The notes: generated by a model from the sequence alone, not told the origin. 10,465 bases of DNA from Candidatus Blautia equi (GCA_018064695.1 JAGHUU010000026.1:1-10465), one strand, 5' to 3'. Shown: positions 1 to 7,747, numbered from the stretch's first letter. Numbers and translations: made by a program.

Positions 1-99
1 GGAGAAAGTGATTCAGGGGTGAGCAGGCCTCTTTTGCGAAGCAAAACTCCAAATAGGCCTGTGAAGTTACTGTTTACTGGCTTGCCAGTGAACAGTAAC
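1..99 (+). repeat. Structured interspersed repeat, copy 1
   Basis: This is one of three related elements of about 95-99 nt; the others are near 8009-8104 and 10370-10465, both on the other strand. Read on the + strand it has a conserved 22-nt single-stranded lead. A hairpin follows with outer arms 23-30 and 55-62 and an inner stem TTTTGC/GCAAAA (32-37, 41-46) around a GAA triloop. A short linker leads to a second long hairpin at 66-99, with arms GTTACTGTT/AACAGTAAC and ACTGG/CCAGT, one T-G wobble (75/90) and a CTTG loop. The outer arm here carries C-G where the other copies carry A-T, a compensatory change. The element may begin before base 1. No U-tract follows the last hairpin, so it is not a simple terminator. 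I recognise no named family. Confidence 0.85.
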
Positions 100-120
100 A
101 AAATAAAAAAATGATGCTTC

Positions 121-149
121 TTGCATGAATGGAATGAATAGTATATAGT
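121..149 (+). promoter_or_regulatory. Putative sigma-A promoter for asnS
   Basis: TTGCAT (121-126) is followed after 17 nt by TATAGT (144-149). The -10 matches the consensus at 5 of 6 positions and the -35 at only 3 of 6. It predicts a start near 156 and a leader of about 60 nt, too short for a T-box. The leader contains a small hairpin, AGGGC (169-173) with GCCCT (183-187). Confidence 0.5.
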
Positions 150-216
150 ATAGGGATAAGCGGTCAGGAGGGCGCTCCGGCTGCCCTGAGGAGAATTAGA
201 AAAGAGGAATCGATTT

Positions 217-1608
217 ATGAAACTGATTACTGTAAAAGAGATCTACAAGAACAGAGAACAGTACCTTGGTACCAAAGTCAGCGTAGGCGGCTGGGTAAGA
301 AGCGTACGTGGTTCCAAAGCATTTGGATTTATTGTACTGCATGACGGTACATTTTTTGAGACACTCCAGGTCGTTTACCATGACACCATGGAGAACTTTG
401 CCGAGATCGGCAAATTAAACGTAGGCGCTGCTATCATCGTAAACGGTACTCTTGTAGCTACCCCTGATGCAAAACAGCCATTCGAGATCCAGGCAGACGA
501 GGTTTTAGTGGAGGGCGCATCCGCACCTGACTACCCACTGCAGAAGAAACGCCACTCCCTGGAGTTCCTTCGTACCATGACCCATCTTCGCCCAAGAACC
601 AACACCTTCCAGGCTGTGTTCCGTGTGCGTTCCCTCTGTGCATATGCCATCCATAAATTCTTCCAGGAGAGAGGTTTTGTCTATGTACATACCCCACTCA
701 TCACCGGAAGCGACTGTGAGGGCGCAGGAGAGATGTTCCGCGTAACCACATTGGATATGAACGACCTTCCAAAAAACGAGGAGGGTGCCATCGACTACAG
801 CCAGGACTTCTTTGGCAAAGAGACCAACCTTACCGTATCCGGCCAGCTGAACGGCGAGACCTACGCACAGGCTTTCCGCAACATCTACACCTTTGGACCA
901 ACCTTCCGTGCAGAGAACTCCAACACCACCAGACATGCAGCAGAGTTCTGGATGATCGAGCCTGAGGTAGCTTTCGCAGACCTGAGCGACGATATGGAGC
1001 TTGCAGAGGCAATGCTGAAATACGTGATCCAGTACGTACTTGAGAACGCTCCGGAGGAGATGAACTTCTTCAATTCCTTCGTAGATAAAGGACTTCTGGA
1101 CCGTCTGAACCATGTATTAAACTCCGAGTTCGGCCATGTAACCTACACCGAGGCTATTGAGCTGCTGGAGAAAAACAACGATAAATTTGACTACAAGGTA
1201 TCCTGGGGCTGCGACCTTCAGACAGAGCATGAGCGCTATCTGACCGAGGAGATCTTCAAGAGACCTGTATTCGTTACCGATTATCCAAAGGAGATCAAAG
1301 CCTTCTACATGAAGCTCAACGATGACAACAAGACCGTAGCAGCTATGGACTGTCTGGTACCTGGCATCGGCGAGATCATTGGAGGAAGCCAGAGAGAGGA
1401 CGACTACGATAAACTGAGAAATCGTATGGCTGAGCTTGGTCTTAAGGAAGAGGATTACGGTTTCTATCTGGATCTGCGCAAATACGGTTCCACCCGTCAC
1501 GCAGGATTCGGTCTGGGATTTGAGCGCTGCGTAATGTACCTCACCGGAATGGGCAACATCCGTGACGTCATTCCATTCCCAAGAACTGTAAACAACTGCG
1601 ATTTATAA
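217..1608 (+). CDS. asnS: Asparaginyl-tRNA synthetase
   Basis: This cytosolic class IIb aminoacyl-tRNA synthetase charges tRNA-Asn with asparagine using ATP. At 463 residues it has the normal bacterial AsnRS length. Residues 1-105 form the OB-fold anticodon-binding domain (VSVGGWVRSVRGSKAFGFI near 21-39). The catalytic core follows, with motif 1 around HTPLITGSDCEGAGEMF (158-174), motif 2 from FRAENSNTTRHAAEF (230-244), and motif 3 in GFGLGFERCVMYLTG (430-444). GSDCEGAGEMF and the C-terminal IPFPRT are typical of AsnRS and argue against AspRS or LysRS. An AGAGG ribosome binding site at 203-207 lies 9 nt before the ATG. The next gene starts 24 nt after the stop with no terminator between, so the two are probably co-transcribed. 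No T-box leader is visible, although many Firmicute synthetase genes have one. Confidence 0.97.
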   Translation: MKLITVKEIYKNREQYLGTKVSVGGWVRSVRGSKAFGFIVLHDGTFFETLQVVYHDTMENFAEIGKLNVGAAIIVNGTLVATPDAKQPFEIQADEVLVEGASAPDYPLQKKRHSLEFLRTMTHLRPRTNTFQAVFRVRSLCAYAIHKFFQERGFVYVHTPLITGSDCEGAGEMFRVTTLDMNDLPKNEEGAIDYSQDFFGKETNLTVSGQLNGETYAQAFRNIYTFGPTFRAENSNTTRHAAEFWMIEPEVAFADLSDDMELAEAMLKYVIQYVLENAPEEMNFFNSFVDKGLLDRLNHVLNSEFGHVTYTEAIELLEKNNDKFDYKVSWGCDLQTEHERYLTEEIFKRPVFVTDYPKEIKAFYMKLNDDNKTVAAMDCLVPGIGEIIGGSQREDDYDKLRNRMAELGLKEEDYGFYLDLRKYGSTRHAGFGLGFERCVMYLTGMGNIRDVIPFPRTVNNCDL

Positions 1609-1632
1609 TTTTCGCATACCAGGAGTTAACAT

Positions 1633-2730
1633 ATGAAATTCATCCATCTTGCAGATGTTCATCTGGGAGCGGTTCCCGAGAGAGGCTCCGCCTTAGGTGA
1701 AGTGCGGGAAGGGGAGATCTGGAAAACCTTCCGCCGGGTCATCGAGTCCATACACGATGATCCGGTGGATTTGTTATTTATAGCGGGAGATCTGTTTCAC
1801 CGGCAGCCCCTTCTTAAGGAACTGCGGGAGGTGAACTATCTCTTCTCCACCATCCCATCCACTATGGTATTTCTCATGGCGGGAAACCATGATTATCTGA
1901 AAAAGAATTCTTTCTACAGGGACTACCCATGGGCAGAGAACGTGATCTTCTTTGATGAGGAGGAGATGAGCTGTGCTAAGGCAGGGGACCTGGATGTCTA
2001 TGTCTACAGCCACAGCTATGAGCGGAAGGAGATTCCGGAGCGCCTTTACGACAGGGTACGTCCGGGAAATGAACCGGGACTGCATATCCTGATGGCCCAC
2101 GGCGGGGATCAGAGCCATATCCCGTTTGACTACCGCACACTCAGTACCTCCGGATTCGACTACGTGGCACTGGGACATATCCATAAGCCACAGATCTTTC
2201 CGGGCGGAAGAGCCGCTTATCCGGGCTCTCTGGAGCCGCTTGACCGAAATGAGGACGGCTCCCACGGCTATCTGAAGGGAACGTTTGAGAACGGGGAAGT
2301 AAAGCTTTCGTTTTTTCCTGCAGCCTGCCGCTCTTACGTGAATGTGTCGCTGAATGTGAAGGAGGACACCACCCAGTTTGACCTGGAGGACCGCTTAAAA
2401 GAGCTGATTCTGGAAAAGGGGAAGAACAACCTGTATCTGGTGAGCCTGAAGGGCAGACGTTCCCCGGATACCGTTTTTCTGCCGGAGCGCCTGATGGAGC
2501 TGGGAAATGTGATTGAGGTACGGGATGACACCAGACCGGCCTTTCAGTTAGGGGAACTGGAGCGCCGCTACAGCGGAACGCTGGTGGGTTCCTATATAGC
2601 CGCTTTTCGTGAGAAGGAAAATCTCACGGAGGTGGAGGAAAAGGCACTATATTACGGGCTGACAGCCCTTCTGGAGACGAACAATGTTAGTCAGAAGATT
2701 GCAAATACAAAACTTCGGAAAGATCAGTGA
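1633..2730 (+). CDS. SbcD/YhaO-like DNA repair metallophosphoesterase
   Basis: This is a calcineurin-like phosphoesterase of the SbcD/Mre11/YhaO group, expected to be a two-metal DNA nuclease working with the SbcC-like ATPase encoded next. All phosphoesterase motifs are present in order: DVHLG (8-12), GDLFH (52-56), GNHD (84-87), the MAHGGD histidine (156) and GHIH (181-184). Residues up to about 230 form the catalytic domain; the remaining ~135 probably form the capping and ATPase-contact part. At 365 residues it is close to SbcD/YhaO length. An AGGAG site at 1621-1625 precedes the ATG by 7 nt. Its last 47 nt are shared, in another frame, with the start of the next gene, so the two are very likely translationally coupled. 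The family is firm; the exact substrate (hairpin ends, double-strand ends) is inferred from relatives. YhaO-like may be a better label than true SbcD. Confidence 0.9.
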   Translation: MKFIHLADVHLGAVPERGSALGEVREGEIWKTFRRVIESIHDDPVDLLFIAGDLFHRQPLLKELREVNYLFSTIPSTMVFLMAGNHDYLKKNSFYRDYPWAENVIFFDEEEMSCAKAGDLDVYVYSHSYERKEIPERLYDRVRPGNEPGLHILMAHGGDQSHIPFDYRTLSTSGFDYVALGHIHKPQIFPGGRAAYPGSLEPLDRNEDGSHGYLKGTFENGEVKLSFFPAACRSYVNVSLNVKEDTTQFDLEDRLKELILEKGKNNLYLVSLKGRRSPDTVFLPERLMELGNVIEVRDDTRPAFQLGELERRYSGTLVGSYIAAFREKENLTEVEEKALYYGLTALLETNNVSQKIANTKLRKDQ

Positions 2731-4231
2731 TGAGGAGCTTACACTTTCCCCCGGACTGAATGTGATCTACGGGGAAAACGAGAGCGGCAAGACCACGATC
2801 CACACCTTCATCCGCTGTATGCTCTACGGACTGCAGAGATCCAGGGGAAGAGGTGCCCGGGGGGATGATTTTACAAAATATGAGCCCTGGGAAAATCCCG
2901 GGGAGTACGGCGGCATCCTGTGGATCAGCAAAGAGGATCACGACTACCGTCTGACCCGCTCCTTTGCGAGGGAGCGAAGCATGGAGGAACTCTTCTGTGA
3001 GACCACAGGGGAGATCCTGGATATCGATGAGGGTGACCTGGAGGAACTCTTAGGCGGCATCAGCGAGACTGTATACGAGAATACCGTTTCTGTGGCACAG
3101 CTTAAGAGCGTTACGGGAAAAGAACTGATCCAGGAGCTGCAGAATTATATGATCAGCTATCAGGGCACCGGTGATGCTTCGATGGATCTGAACAGAGCCA
3201 TGCAGATGCTGAAGATGACCAGAAAAGGTTATATGACGGCGGAGGAGAAGCGCAAAAAAGCCCTGGAAGCGGAGCGAAATAAGCTGGAATCCAGCTTTAA
3301 CTATACCTACCGTGAAATAGAGGAACTGAATCAGAAACAGAAGACCATGGGAGAAAAGCACGCGGAGGGAAAGACCGCCGCGGAAGCGGAGAGAAAGCAG
3401 TATGAAAAGCGCATCCTCTCTTTAAAACAGACCATAAAAATGCTGCGATATGCCGCTCTTGGAACCGCAGGTTTTGCTCTTTTGCTGGCAGTGCTGCTGC
3501 CGGTGGTCCTGCCATCCTTTTCCTGGCTCTGGATCCTGGCAGTTCTGGCAGGCGGAATTTCCGCCGGAGGAATCTTCCTCTTCTCCGGAAGCTATGGCGA
3601 GGAGATCAGCCGGGTACAGAAAAGCCTGGTGATGCTGAAAAAACGGGAAGACAAGCTGGAATGGAATGCGGAGAGCATCTCGGAGAGGATGATAGAAAAA
3701 AGAACTGTTCTGGATAACCTGCGGCAGGAGATCCAGGCCTTTGATGAGGCGTCCCTGGAGCCATCCCAGGCGCAGAAGGAGACGGAGGCCATCAATCTGG
3801 CTATAGAGATCATGGAACATCTGACAGGGGACTTCCGTGTCGGCATAGGTGACAGACTGAGACAGCGCATGTCGGAGATCTTAAGTGAGATCACAGACGG
3901 CAAGTACGAGGAAGTGCTGATCAGCCCGGATTTTCAGATCCGCATTAACACAGAGAACAGAATTGTGAGTCTGGAGAGCTTAAGCAGAGGAACTCTGGAG
4001 CAGATTTATTTTGCCCTCCGCATGGCGGCGGGAGAACTGCTCTGCGGAGATGAGGTATTCCCGGTGATCCTGGACGATGTCTTTGGCATGTATGACGAGG
4101 ACCGTCTGGCGGCAGCCCTGCACTGGCTTTATAAGGAGCCGAGGCAGGTGATCATCAGCACCTGCAGTAAGAGAGAGGCTGAGATCTTAAAAAGAGAGGG
4201 GATCCCGTTTAAGGAGATCCTTCTTGGATGA
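2684..4231 (+). CDS. SbcC/YhaN-like ABC-type ATPase with central membrane hairpin
   Basis: This is the SMC/Rad50-type partner of the preceding nuclease. The first strand MLVRRLQIQNFG is the family's usual N-terminus and supports this start; GGAG at 2672-2675 lies 8 nt upstream. Walker A is GENESGKTT (30-38) and the Q-loop glutamine is near 139. A heptad-rich coiled coil covers about 165-253. Two hydrophobic segments follow (about 255-277 and 281-301), then a second coiled-coil arm (303-380). The signature motif begins LSRGTLEQIYFALRMAAG (433-450), and Walker B is VILDDVFGMYD (461-471). At 515 residues it is much shorter than SbcC (about 1000), and it has no CxxC zinc hook: the membrane hairpin sits where the hook would be. 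This resembles membrane-anchored YhaN-type proteins. The ATPase head is complete, so I expect a functional, membrane-tethered DNA end-processing ATPase (inference). Confidence 0.88.
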   Translation: MLVRRLQIQNFGKISDEELTLSPGLNVIYGENESGKTTIHTFIRCMLYGLQRSRGRGARGDDFTKYEPWENPGEYGGILWISKEDHDYRLTRSFARERSMEELFCETTGEILDIDEGDLEELLGGISETVYENTVSVAQLKSVTGKELIQELQNYMISYQGTGDASMDLNRAMQMLKMTRKGYMTAEEKRKKALEAERNKLESSFNYTYREIEELNQKQKTMGEKHAEGKTAAEAERKQYEKRILSLKQTIKMLRYAALGTAGFALLLAVLLPVVLPSFSWLWILAVLAGGISAGGIFLFSGSYGEEISRVQKSLVMLKKREDKLEWNAESISERMIEKRTVLDNLRQEIQAFDEASLEPSQAQKETEAINLAIEIMEHLTGDFRVGIGDRLRQRMSEILSEITDGKYEEVLISPDFQIRINTENRIVSLESLSRGTLEQIYFALRMAAGELLCGDEVFPVILDDVFGMYDEDRLAAALHWLYKEPRQVIISTCSKREAEILKREGIPFKEILLG

Positions 4232-4246
4232 GAATGATAATAAAAG

Positions 4247-4290
4247 GAGCCATACATCTGTGCAGAGAATTCTGCAAAGATGTATGGCTC
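4247..4290. terminator. Bidirectional intrinsic terminator
   Basis: A perfect 13-bp stem (GAGCCATACATCT, 4247-4259, with 4278-4290) continues past one G-A mismatch into six more pairs (4261-4266 with 4271-4276) around the loop GAAT. On the + strand TTTATGTTTC follows; on the - strand CTTTTATTATC follows. It lies between the stops of two convergent genes (4231 and 4316) and should end both transcripts. Confidence 0.92.
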
Positions 4291-4315
4291 TTTATGTTTC
4301 TTCAGTATTGGCGGA

Positions 4316-5506
4316 TCATTCAGCCAGTCGGCCGCGGTCGTTGTATTTCTGTACGCAGTTTTTGATGCGGTCCACAGGATTTAACAGGCTGCTGACAGAG
4401 AGGTCATGGTTCAGGGTATCTACGATGAGAGCGATGTATTTACTCATATCGCAGCTGATGTAGTATGGCTTCTCAAGAAGCTCAGGAGTCTGGTAGATGA
4501 GGTTTGTGGTGAGGACCTTATCAAAGAGACCCTGTGCGTAGGCCTTGTCGAATTTCTCCAGGCCGTTGGTGAAGTGACCGAAGGTACAGCAGATGAAGAT
4601 TCTGCCTGCACCGCGCTGTTTTAAGCGGGCTGCGGTATCGATCACGGTGTCACCGGAGGAGATCATATCATCGATGAGGATGATATCCTGTCCGTGAAGC
4701 TTTGGTCCAAGAAACTCGTAAGCTGCTACAGGATGGTGTCCGTTTGGAAGCAGGGTGGTGTAATCCAGACGCTCATAGTACATACCCATGTTTACGCCGA
4801 GGACGTTAGCCAGATATACGGCACGGTTCATGCTTCCCTCATCAGGGCTGACGAGCATGAAGTGGTCGTCGTCGATCTGAAGGCCGCTCACATTCTTAAG
4901 CAGGGCTTTGATGAACTGGTAGGCAGGCTGAACGGTTTCAAAACCGCTGAGCGGGGTGGCATTCTGTACACGGGAATCGTGGGCATCGAAGGTGATGATG
5001 TTCTCCACGCCCATGTCGGTGAGCTCCTGAAGGGCTGTGGCACAGTCCAGAGACTCACGGCCGTTTCGTTTTACCTGACGGCTCTCATAAAGGTAAGGCA
5101 TGATAACGTTGATGCGGCGGGCTTTGCTTCCCACTGCAGCAATGACACGCTTCATATCCTGATAGTGGTCATCCGGGGACATAAGGTTGTTATATGGTCC
5201 CATTTTATAAGTGATGCTGTAGTTGCAGACATCTACCATAACGTATACATCATCGCCGCGGACGGATTCGTGGATCTCACATTTTGCCTCGCCGGAACCG
5301 AAACGCGGATTTTTTACGGTGATTCTGTAGTCGTCACGTGAATAGCCCTCAAAAACACTTGGGCTTTCCTGGAGGGCACGCTCGGATCTCCACTGAACCA
5401 GCCAGTCGTTGACTTTTTTACCCAATTCAGTGCAGCTTTCTGTAGGAATCAGTCCGAGTCTTCCCACCGGAAGAGGAGTTACATTATTTGGGGTAAGCTG
5501 TGCCAT
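4316..5506 (-). CDS. prs: Ribose-phosphate pyrophosphokinase (long, divergent type)
   Basis: It makes PRPP from ribose 5-phosphate and ATP in the cytosol, feeding purine, pyrimidine, NAD, histidine and tryptophan synthesis. Recognisable parts are HESVRGDDVYVM (79-90), the region SKARRINVIMPYLYESRQVKR (127-147) matching the flexible-loop segment of Prs, FDAHDSRVQN (173-182) matching the DLHxxQIQ motif, and the PRPP loop IILIDDMISSGDT (275-287). At 396 residues it exceeds classical Prs (about 315); the extra length includes roughly 75 N-terminal residues. The flexible loop reads RQVKR rather than RQDRK, and the PRPP loop MISSGDT rather than MIDTAGT. A strong AGGAGG (5515-5520) overlaps the stop of the upstream gene and lies 8 nt before the ATG, so it is the last gene of the operon. 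It ends at the shared terminator. The family is certain; kinetics and allostery may differ from B. subtilis Prs. Confidence 0.93.
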   Translation of the reverse strand: MAQLTPNNVTPLPVGRLGLIPTESCTELGKKVNDWLVQWRSERALQESPSVFEGYSRDDYRITVKNPRFGSGEAKCEIHESVRGDDVYVMVDVCNYSITYKMGPYNNLMSPDDHYQDMKRVIAAVGSKARRINVIMPYLYESRQVKRNGRESLDCATALQELTDMGVENIITFDAHDSRVQNATPLSGFETVQPAYQFIKALLKNVSGLQIDDDHFMLVSPDEGSMNRAVYLANVLGVNMGMYYERLDYTTLLPNGHHPVAAYEFLGPKLHGQDIILIDDMISSGDTVIDTAARLKQRGAGRIFICCTFGHFTNGLEKFDKAYAQGLFDKVLTTNLIYQTPELLEKPYYISCDMSKYIALIVDTLNHDLSVSSLLNPVDRIKNCVQKYNDRGRLAE

Positions 5507-5519
5507 GGATCATTTCCTC

Positions 5520-6497
5520 CTAAAAAAGTTTTTGTATGCGAATATCATTTCCCAGAAGCTTCACCATGCGGAAATTGCTGATGATGCGGGAGTAGGTTCT
5601 CTGGGAGTAAGTATCTGAGAGATCCTCCGGATTCAGGTTGGTGGAGATGATGGTGGATTTCTTTCTCATCAGACGTTCATTTAAAATAAGGAACAGCTGT
5701 GTGGACACAAAGGTGTTGGTAAGCTCGGTTCCCAGATCATCAATGATCAGCAGATCGCAGTCGAAAATATGATTTTCCTGTTCTTCAGCATCCCTTGCGT
5801 GATCGAAGGCAGCTCTGGCCATGAGATCAAAGAGGTCGTAGGCGGAGAAATACAGGACATAATGGGAGCTGTCGATGAGCTCCTTTGCGATACAGTGGGA
5901 GAGGAAGGTCTTGCCCACGCCGGTATTTCCGTAAAAACAGAGATTTTCCGGCTTTGTGTCGAAATCCTGCACAAAGGAGGCGGCAATGCCGTAGGCACGG
6001 CGCGCGTAGTCCAGTGCGGTGAGTCCGGTTTTTTCGTCTGTTATTTTAGCAGAATAATATTCAAATGAAAAGTGGCTAAAATTCTCTTTTTCCAGGATTT
6101 CCCGGAGGTTGGATTGTGCATAAAGGAGATGACTCTCTTTTTTCCGGAAGCAGGTGCACTTCTGTCCTTCAATATAGCCGGTATCCTGACAGAGGGGACA
6201 TTCGTAGGACATCTCCAGATAATCCGCCGGATAGCCGTTTGAGAGGAGCAGAGCTCTGCGCTCGGAGGAGAGGGCAGATACAGCGGAGGTAAGGTCGGCA
6301 GAGGCTTCAGCGGTCTGCATAAGGCGCATGCGGGCTGTGCGGGCACAGAGGGATGCCACCTCGGAATCGATCTCGGCAATGCGCGGAATGGCATGGTAGA
6401 TCTCCTCCCGGTGCTCGTTTAAGAGGCGCTGGTTCTCAGACTGTCTGCGGCTGTATTCTCTCATGATGGCGTCGTATTGAAAATTTTTTAAAGCCAC
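5520..6497 (-). CDS. DnaI/DnaC-like replicative helicase loader (AAA+ ATPase)
   Basis: This AAA+ protein probably loads the replicative DNA helicase during initiation and restart. The 325 residues contain an N-terminal helical, charged region (1-95) that likely contacts the helicase. A zinc-binding cluster has Cys100, Cys103, Cys114 and Cys116 (YECPLCQDTGY, then KCTCF). The ATPase domain has Walker A GNTGVGKT (190-197), Walker B LLIIDD (249-254), sensor 1 ISTN (284-287) and candidate arginine fingers near 300-304. Length and layout match B. subtilis DnaI. The start is GTG, chosen because AAGGAG lies 6 nt upstream; the first in-frame ATG is 12 codons later. It begins 40 nt after the dnaD frame ends and finishes 13 nt before prs. 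Domain calls are firm; the partner helicase is inferred. Confidence 0.92.
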   Translation of the reverse strand: MALKNFQYDAIMREYSRRQSENQRLLNEHREEIYHAIPRIAEIDSEVASLCARTARMRLMQTAEASADLTSAVSALSSERRALLLSNGYPADYLEMSYECPLCQDTGYIEGQKCTCFRKKESHLLYAQSNLREILEKENFSHFSFEYYSAKITDEKTGLTALDYARRAYGIAASFVQDFDTKPENLCFYGNTGVGKTFLSHCIAKELIDSSHYVLYFSAYDLFDLMARAAFDHARDAEEQENHIFDCDLLIIDDLGTELTNTFVSTQLFLILNERLMRKKSTIISTNLNPEDLSDTYSQRTYSRIISNFRMVKLLGNDIRIQKLF

Positions 6498-6537
6498 GGT
6501 GTACTCCTTTTTATCAGATCCCGGGCAGAGCAGCGGA

Positions 6538-6804
6538 TCAGCGGTTTAAAAGGCGCTTTTCGATCTCATCGTAATCGTACTCGTGCTGCGGGAAATTATT
6601 GAATCGGTTGTTGGAAGCAGGGGTTCTGGTCTGCCGGGTGGCGGAGCGGGCTGCCTGTTTCTTTTTGTGATCTTCATCCAGAGGCTGGATATCCCTGATG
6701 GAATGCACGCCCTGGGAGTGCCAGTCCTTTAAGATCTTATCGGTATATGGGAAGCTTGGCTGGCTGATGTTTGCCATGGTGCGGCGGCAGGCCTCCTGGA
6801 TCAC
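6538..6804 (-). CDS. dnaD: DnaD C-terminal part, separated by a frameshift
   Basis: This 88-codon frame continues the DnaD protein whose N-terminal part ends at 6801. It holds the hallmark YxxxIxxxW of the DnaD C-terminal domain as YTDKILKDW, preceded by EACRRTMANISQPSFP. A basic, Gln/Asn-rich tail ends in YDYDEIEKRLLNR. The GTG at 6802-6804 overlaps the TGA of the upstream frame by 4 nt, an arrangement that can allow re-initiation. However, the codons just before that GTG, in the same frame, read YGFTLD, which continues the domain naturally. I therefore take it as the tail of one broken gene rather than a separate gene. If there is no frameshift in the living genome, the whole protein would be about 376 residues. 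Confidence 0.8.
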   Translation of the reverse strand: MIQEACRRTMANISQPSFPYTDKILKDWHSQGVHSIRDIQPLDEDHKKKQAARSATRQTRTPASNNRFNNFPQHEYDYDEIEKRLLNR

Positions 6805-7667
6805 ATCCAGAGTGAAGCCGTATCCTTCATCCAGGTGTCCATAAGGGCGACCTCGTTTTCCACCGGGTTCCGGCCGGAGATGCCCATGAATTTTAAGATG
6901 GAGAAGTAGTCTTTTCCGTAAAGGGCGCTGGAAGCTTTGGCCTCCTCCACGGTGGTGATGCCCTCCTGCATCCAGGCAAGGGCGGTGACCTCCATGTAGC
7001 GGAAGCTGCGTTTGTTCTTTCCTACGCTGTATTCGATCAGGTATTCTATGAGGTCTGAGGACATTTTCAGCTCGTCATAGAAATAGAGAAGTTTTTCTGT
7101 CTCTGTGGAAGTGAGTGGTTTTCCAAGATAAAGCTCTGCTACGTAGAGCAGCTGGGTGACCTCCTCGTTCTGTTTTAACTCCTTTACCCGGGCGCGGGAG
7201 AGGGAGCCGGTGCGGGTGGTCTGGTTCAGGCTGATGATGGTGCTCTGGACATCGGCCGGAGCGGATGGGGCGGAAGCCTCAGGCGCGGCAGACGTAATAG
7301 GCGTCGGTTCAGCGGGAACAGCTTTTTCTGTGTGAAGGGTGTGGGTCGGTTCAGGGTCCACCGGGGCAGCGGGAGATGGGAGGGCAAGCAGTGAGATGCC
7401 TTCGATCTCCTTTCTGTCATTCTGGGTGAGGGAGATGAGACCGGCCTTGGTCCAGTATTTCAGGGCACGCAGAATATCCTTCTCTGTGCAGAGAAGGTGA
7501 TCAGCCATCTGTTCTAAGGTGAAAGAAACCGGAGCTTGGGAGAGGGTTCGCACAAGGTAGATGTATACTTTTACAAATTCTCCATTCGCTTCCGGCATAT
7601 AGTGGTCGATAAATAGATTGGATAATACGGTAGCTCCAAGGGGAGCTTCACTCTTCAGGGTGATCAA
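6801..7667 (-). CDS. dnaD: DnaD-family replication initiation protein, N-terminal and central part (frameshifted)
   Basis: DnaD-type proteins remodel DNA and help recruit the helicase loader during primosome assembly. The first ~95 residues resemble the DnaD winged-helix domain (SEAPLGATVLSNLFIDHYMP, 6-25; FVKVYIYLVR, 31-40). A Pro/Ala-rich linker spans about 97-140. A first DnaD-like helical module follows (about 165-240, with YMEVTALAW at 224-232), then the start of a second (254-281). After WMKD the frame runs into six residues, ASLWM and a stop, unlike the family; the -1-shifted frame reads YGFTLDVIQEAC, as expected. One base seems lost near 6821-6825. The start is TTG: an in-frame TAA lies 24 nt upstream and no ATG or GTG lies between. 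GCAGG is a weak ribosome binding site. It is the first gene of the dnaD-loader-prs operon. Confidence 0.85.
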   Translation of the reverse strand: MITLKSEAPLGATVLSNLFIDHYMPEANGEFVKVYIYLVRTLSQAPVSFTLEQMADHLLCTEKDILRALKYWTKAGLISLTQNDRKEIEGISLLALPSPAAPVDPEPTHTLHTEKAVPAEPTPITSAAPEASAPSAPADVQSTIISLNQTTRTGSLSRARVKELKQNEEVTQLLYVAELYLGKPLTSTETEKLLYFYDELKMSSDLIEYLIEYSVGKNKRSFRYMEVTALAWMQEGITTVEEAKASSALYGKDYFSILKFMGISGRNPVENEVALMDTWMKDTASLWM

Positions 7668-7718
7668 AATAGTACCTGCTTTCTGATCTTACGGATCTTT
7701 CCTTTTTTCACAAGACGG

Positions 7719-7747
7719 ATTATAGCATAAGAGATTTTAAATGAGAA
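7719..7747 (-). promoter_or_regulatory. Promoter of the dnaD operon
   Basis: On the - strand TTCTCA (7747-7742) is followed after 17 nt by a perfect TATAAT (7724-7719) with an extended -10 TGC just before it. Transcription should start near 7712, giving a leader of about 44 nt before the TTG start. The -35 matches at 4 of 6 positions. The DnaA boxes begin about 35 bp further upstream. Confidence 0.75.

Noticed and set aside
66..99. Intrinsic terminator formed by the long hairpin of the repeat
   Set aside because: On the + strand it is followed by an A-rich run, not U; copies 2 and 3 also lack a U-tract after the hairpin on the structured strand.
111..216. T-box riboswitch upstream of asnS
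   Set aside because: The leader is only about 60 nt, with no T-box sequence, no specifier loop and no terminator/antiterminator pair.
505..1113. Long open frames antisense to asnS, and similar antisense frames in the other genes
   Set aside because: They are shadows of well-supported genes with strong family motifs on the other strand.
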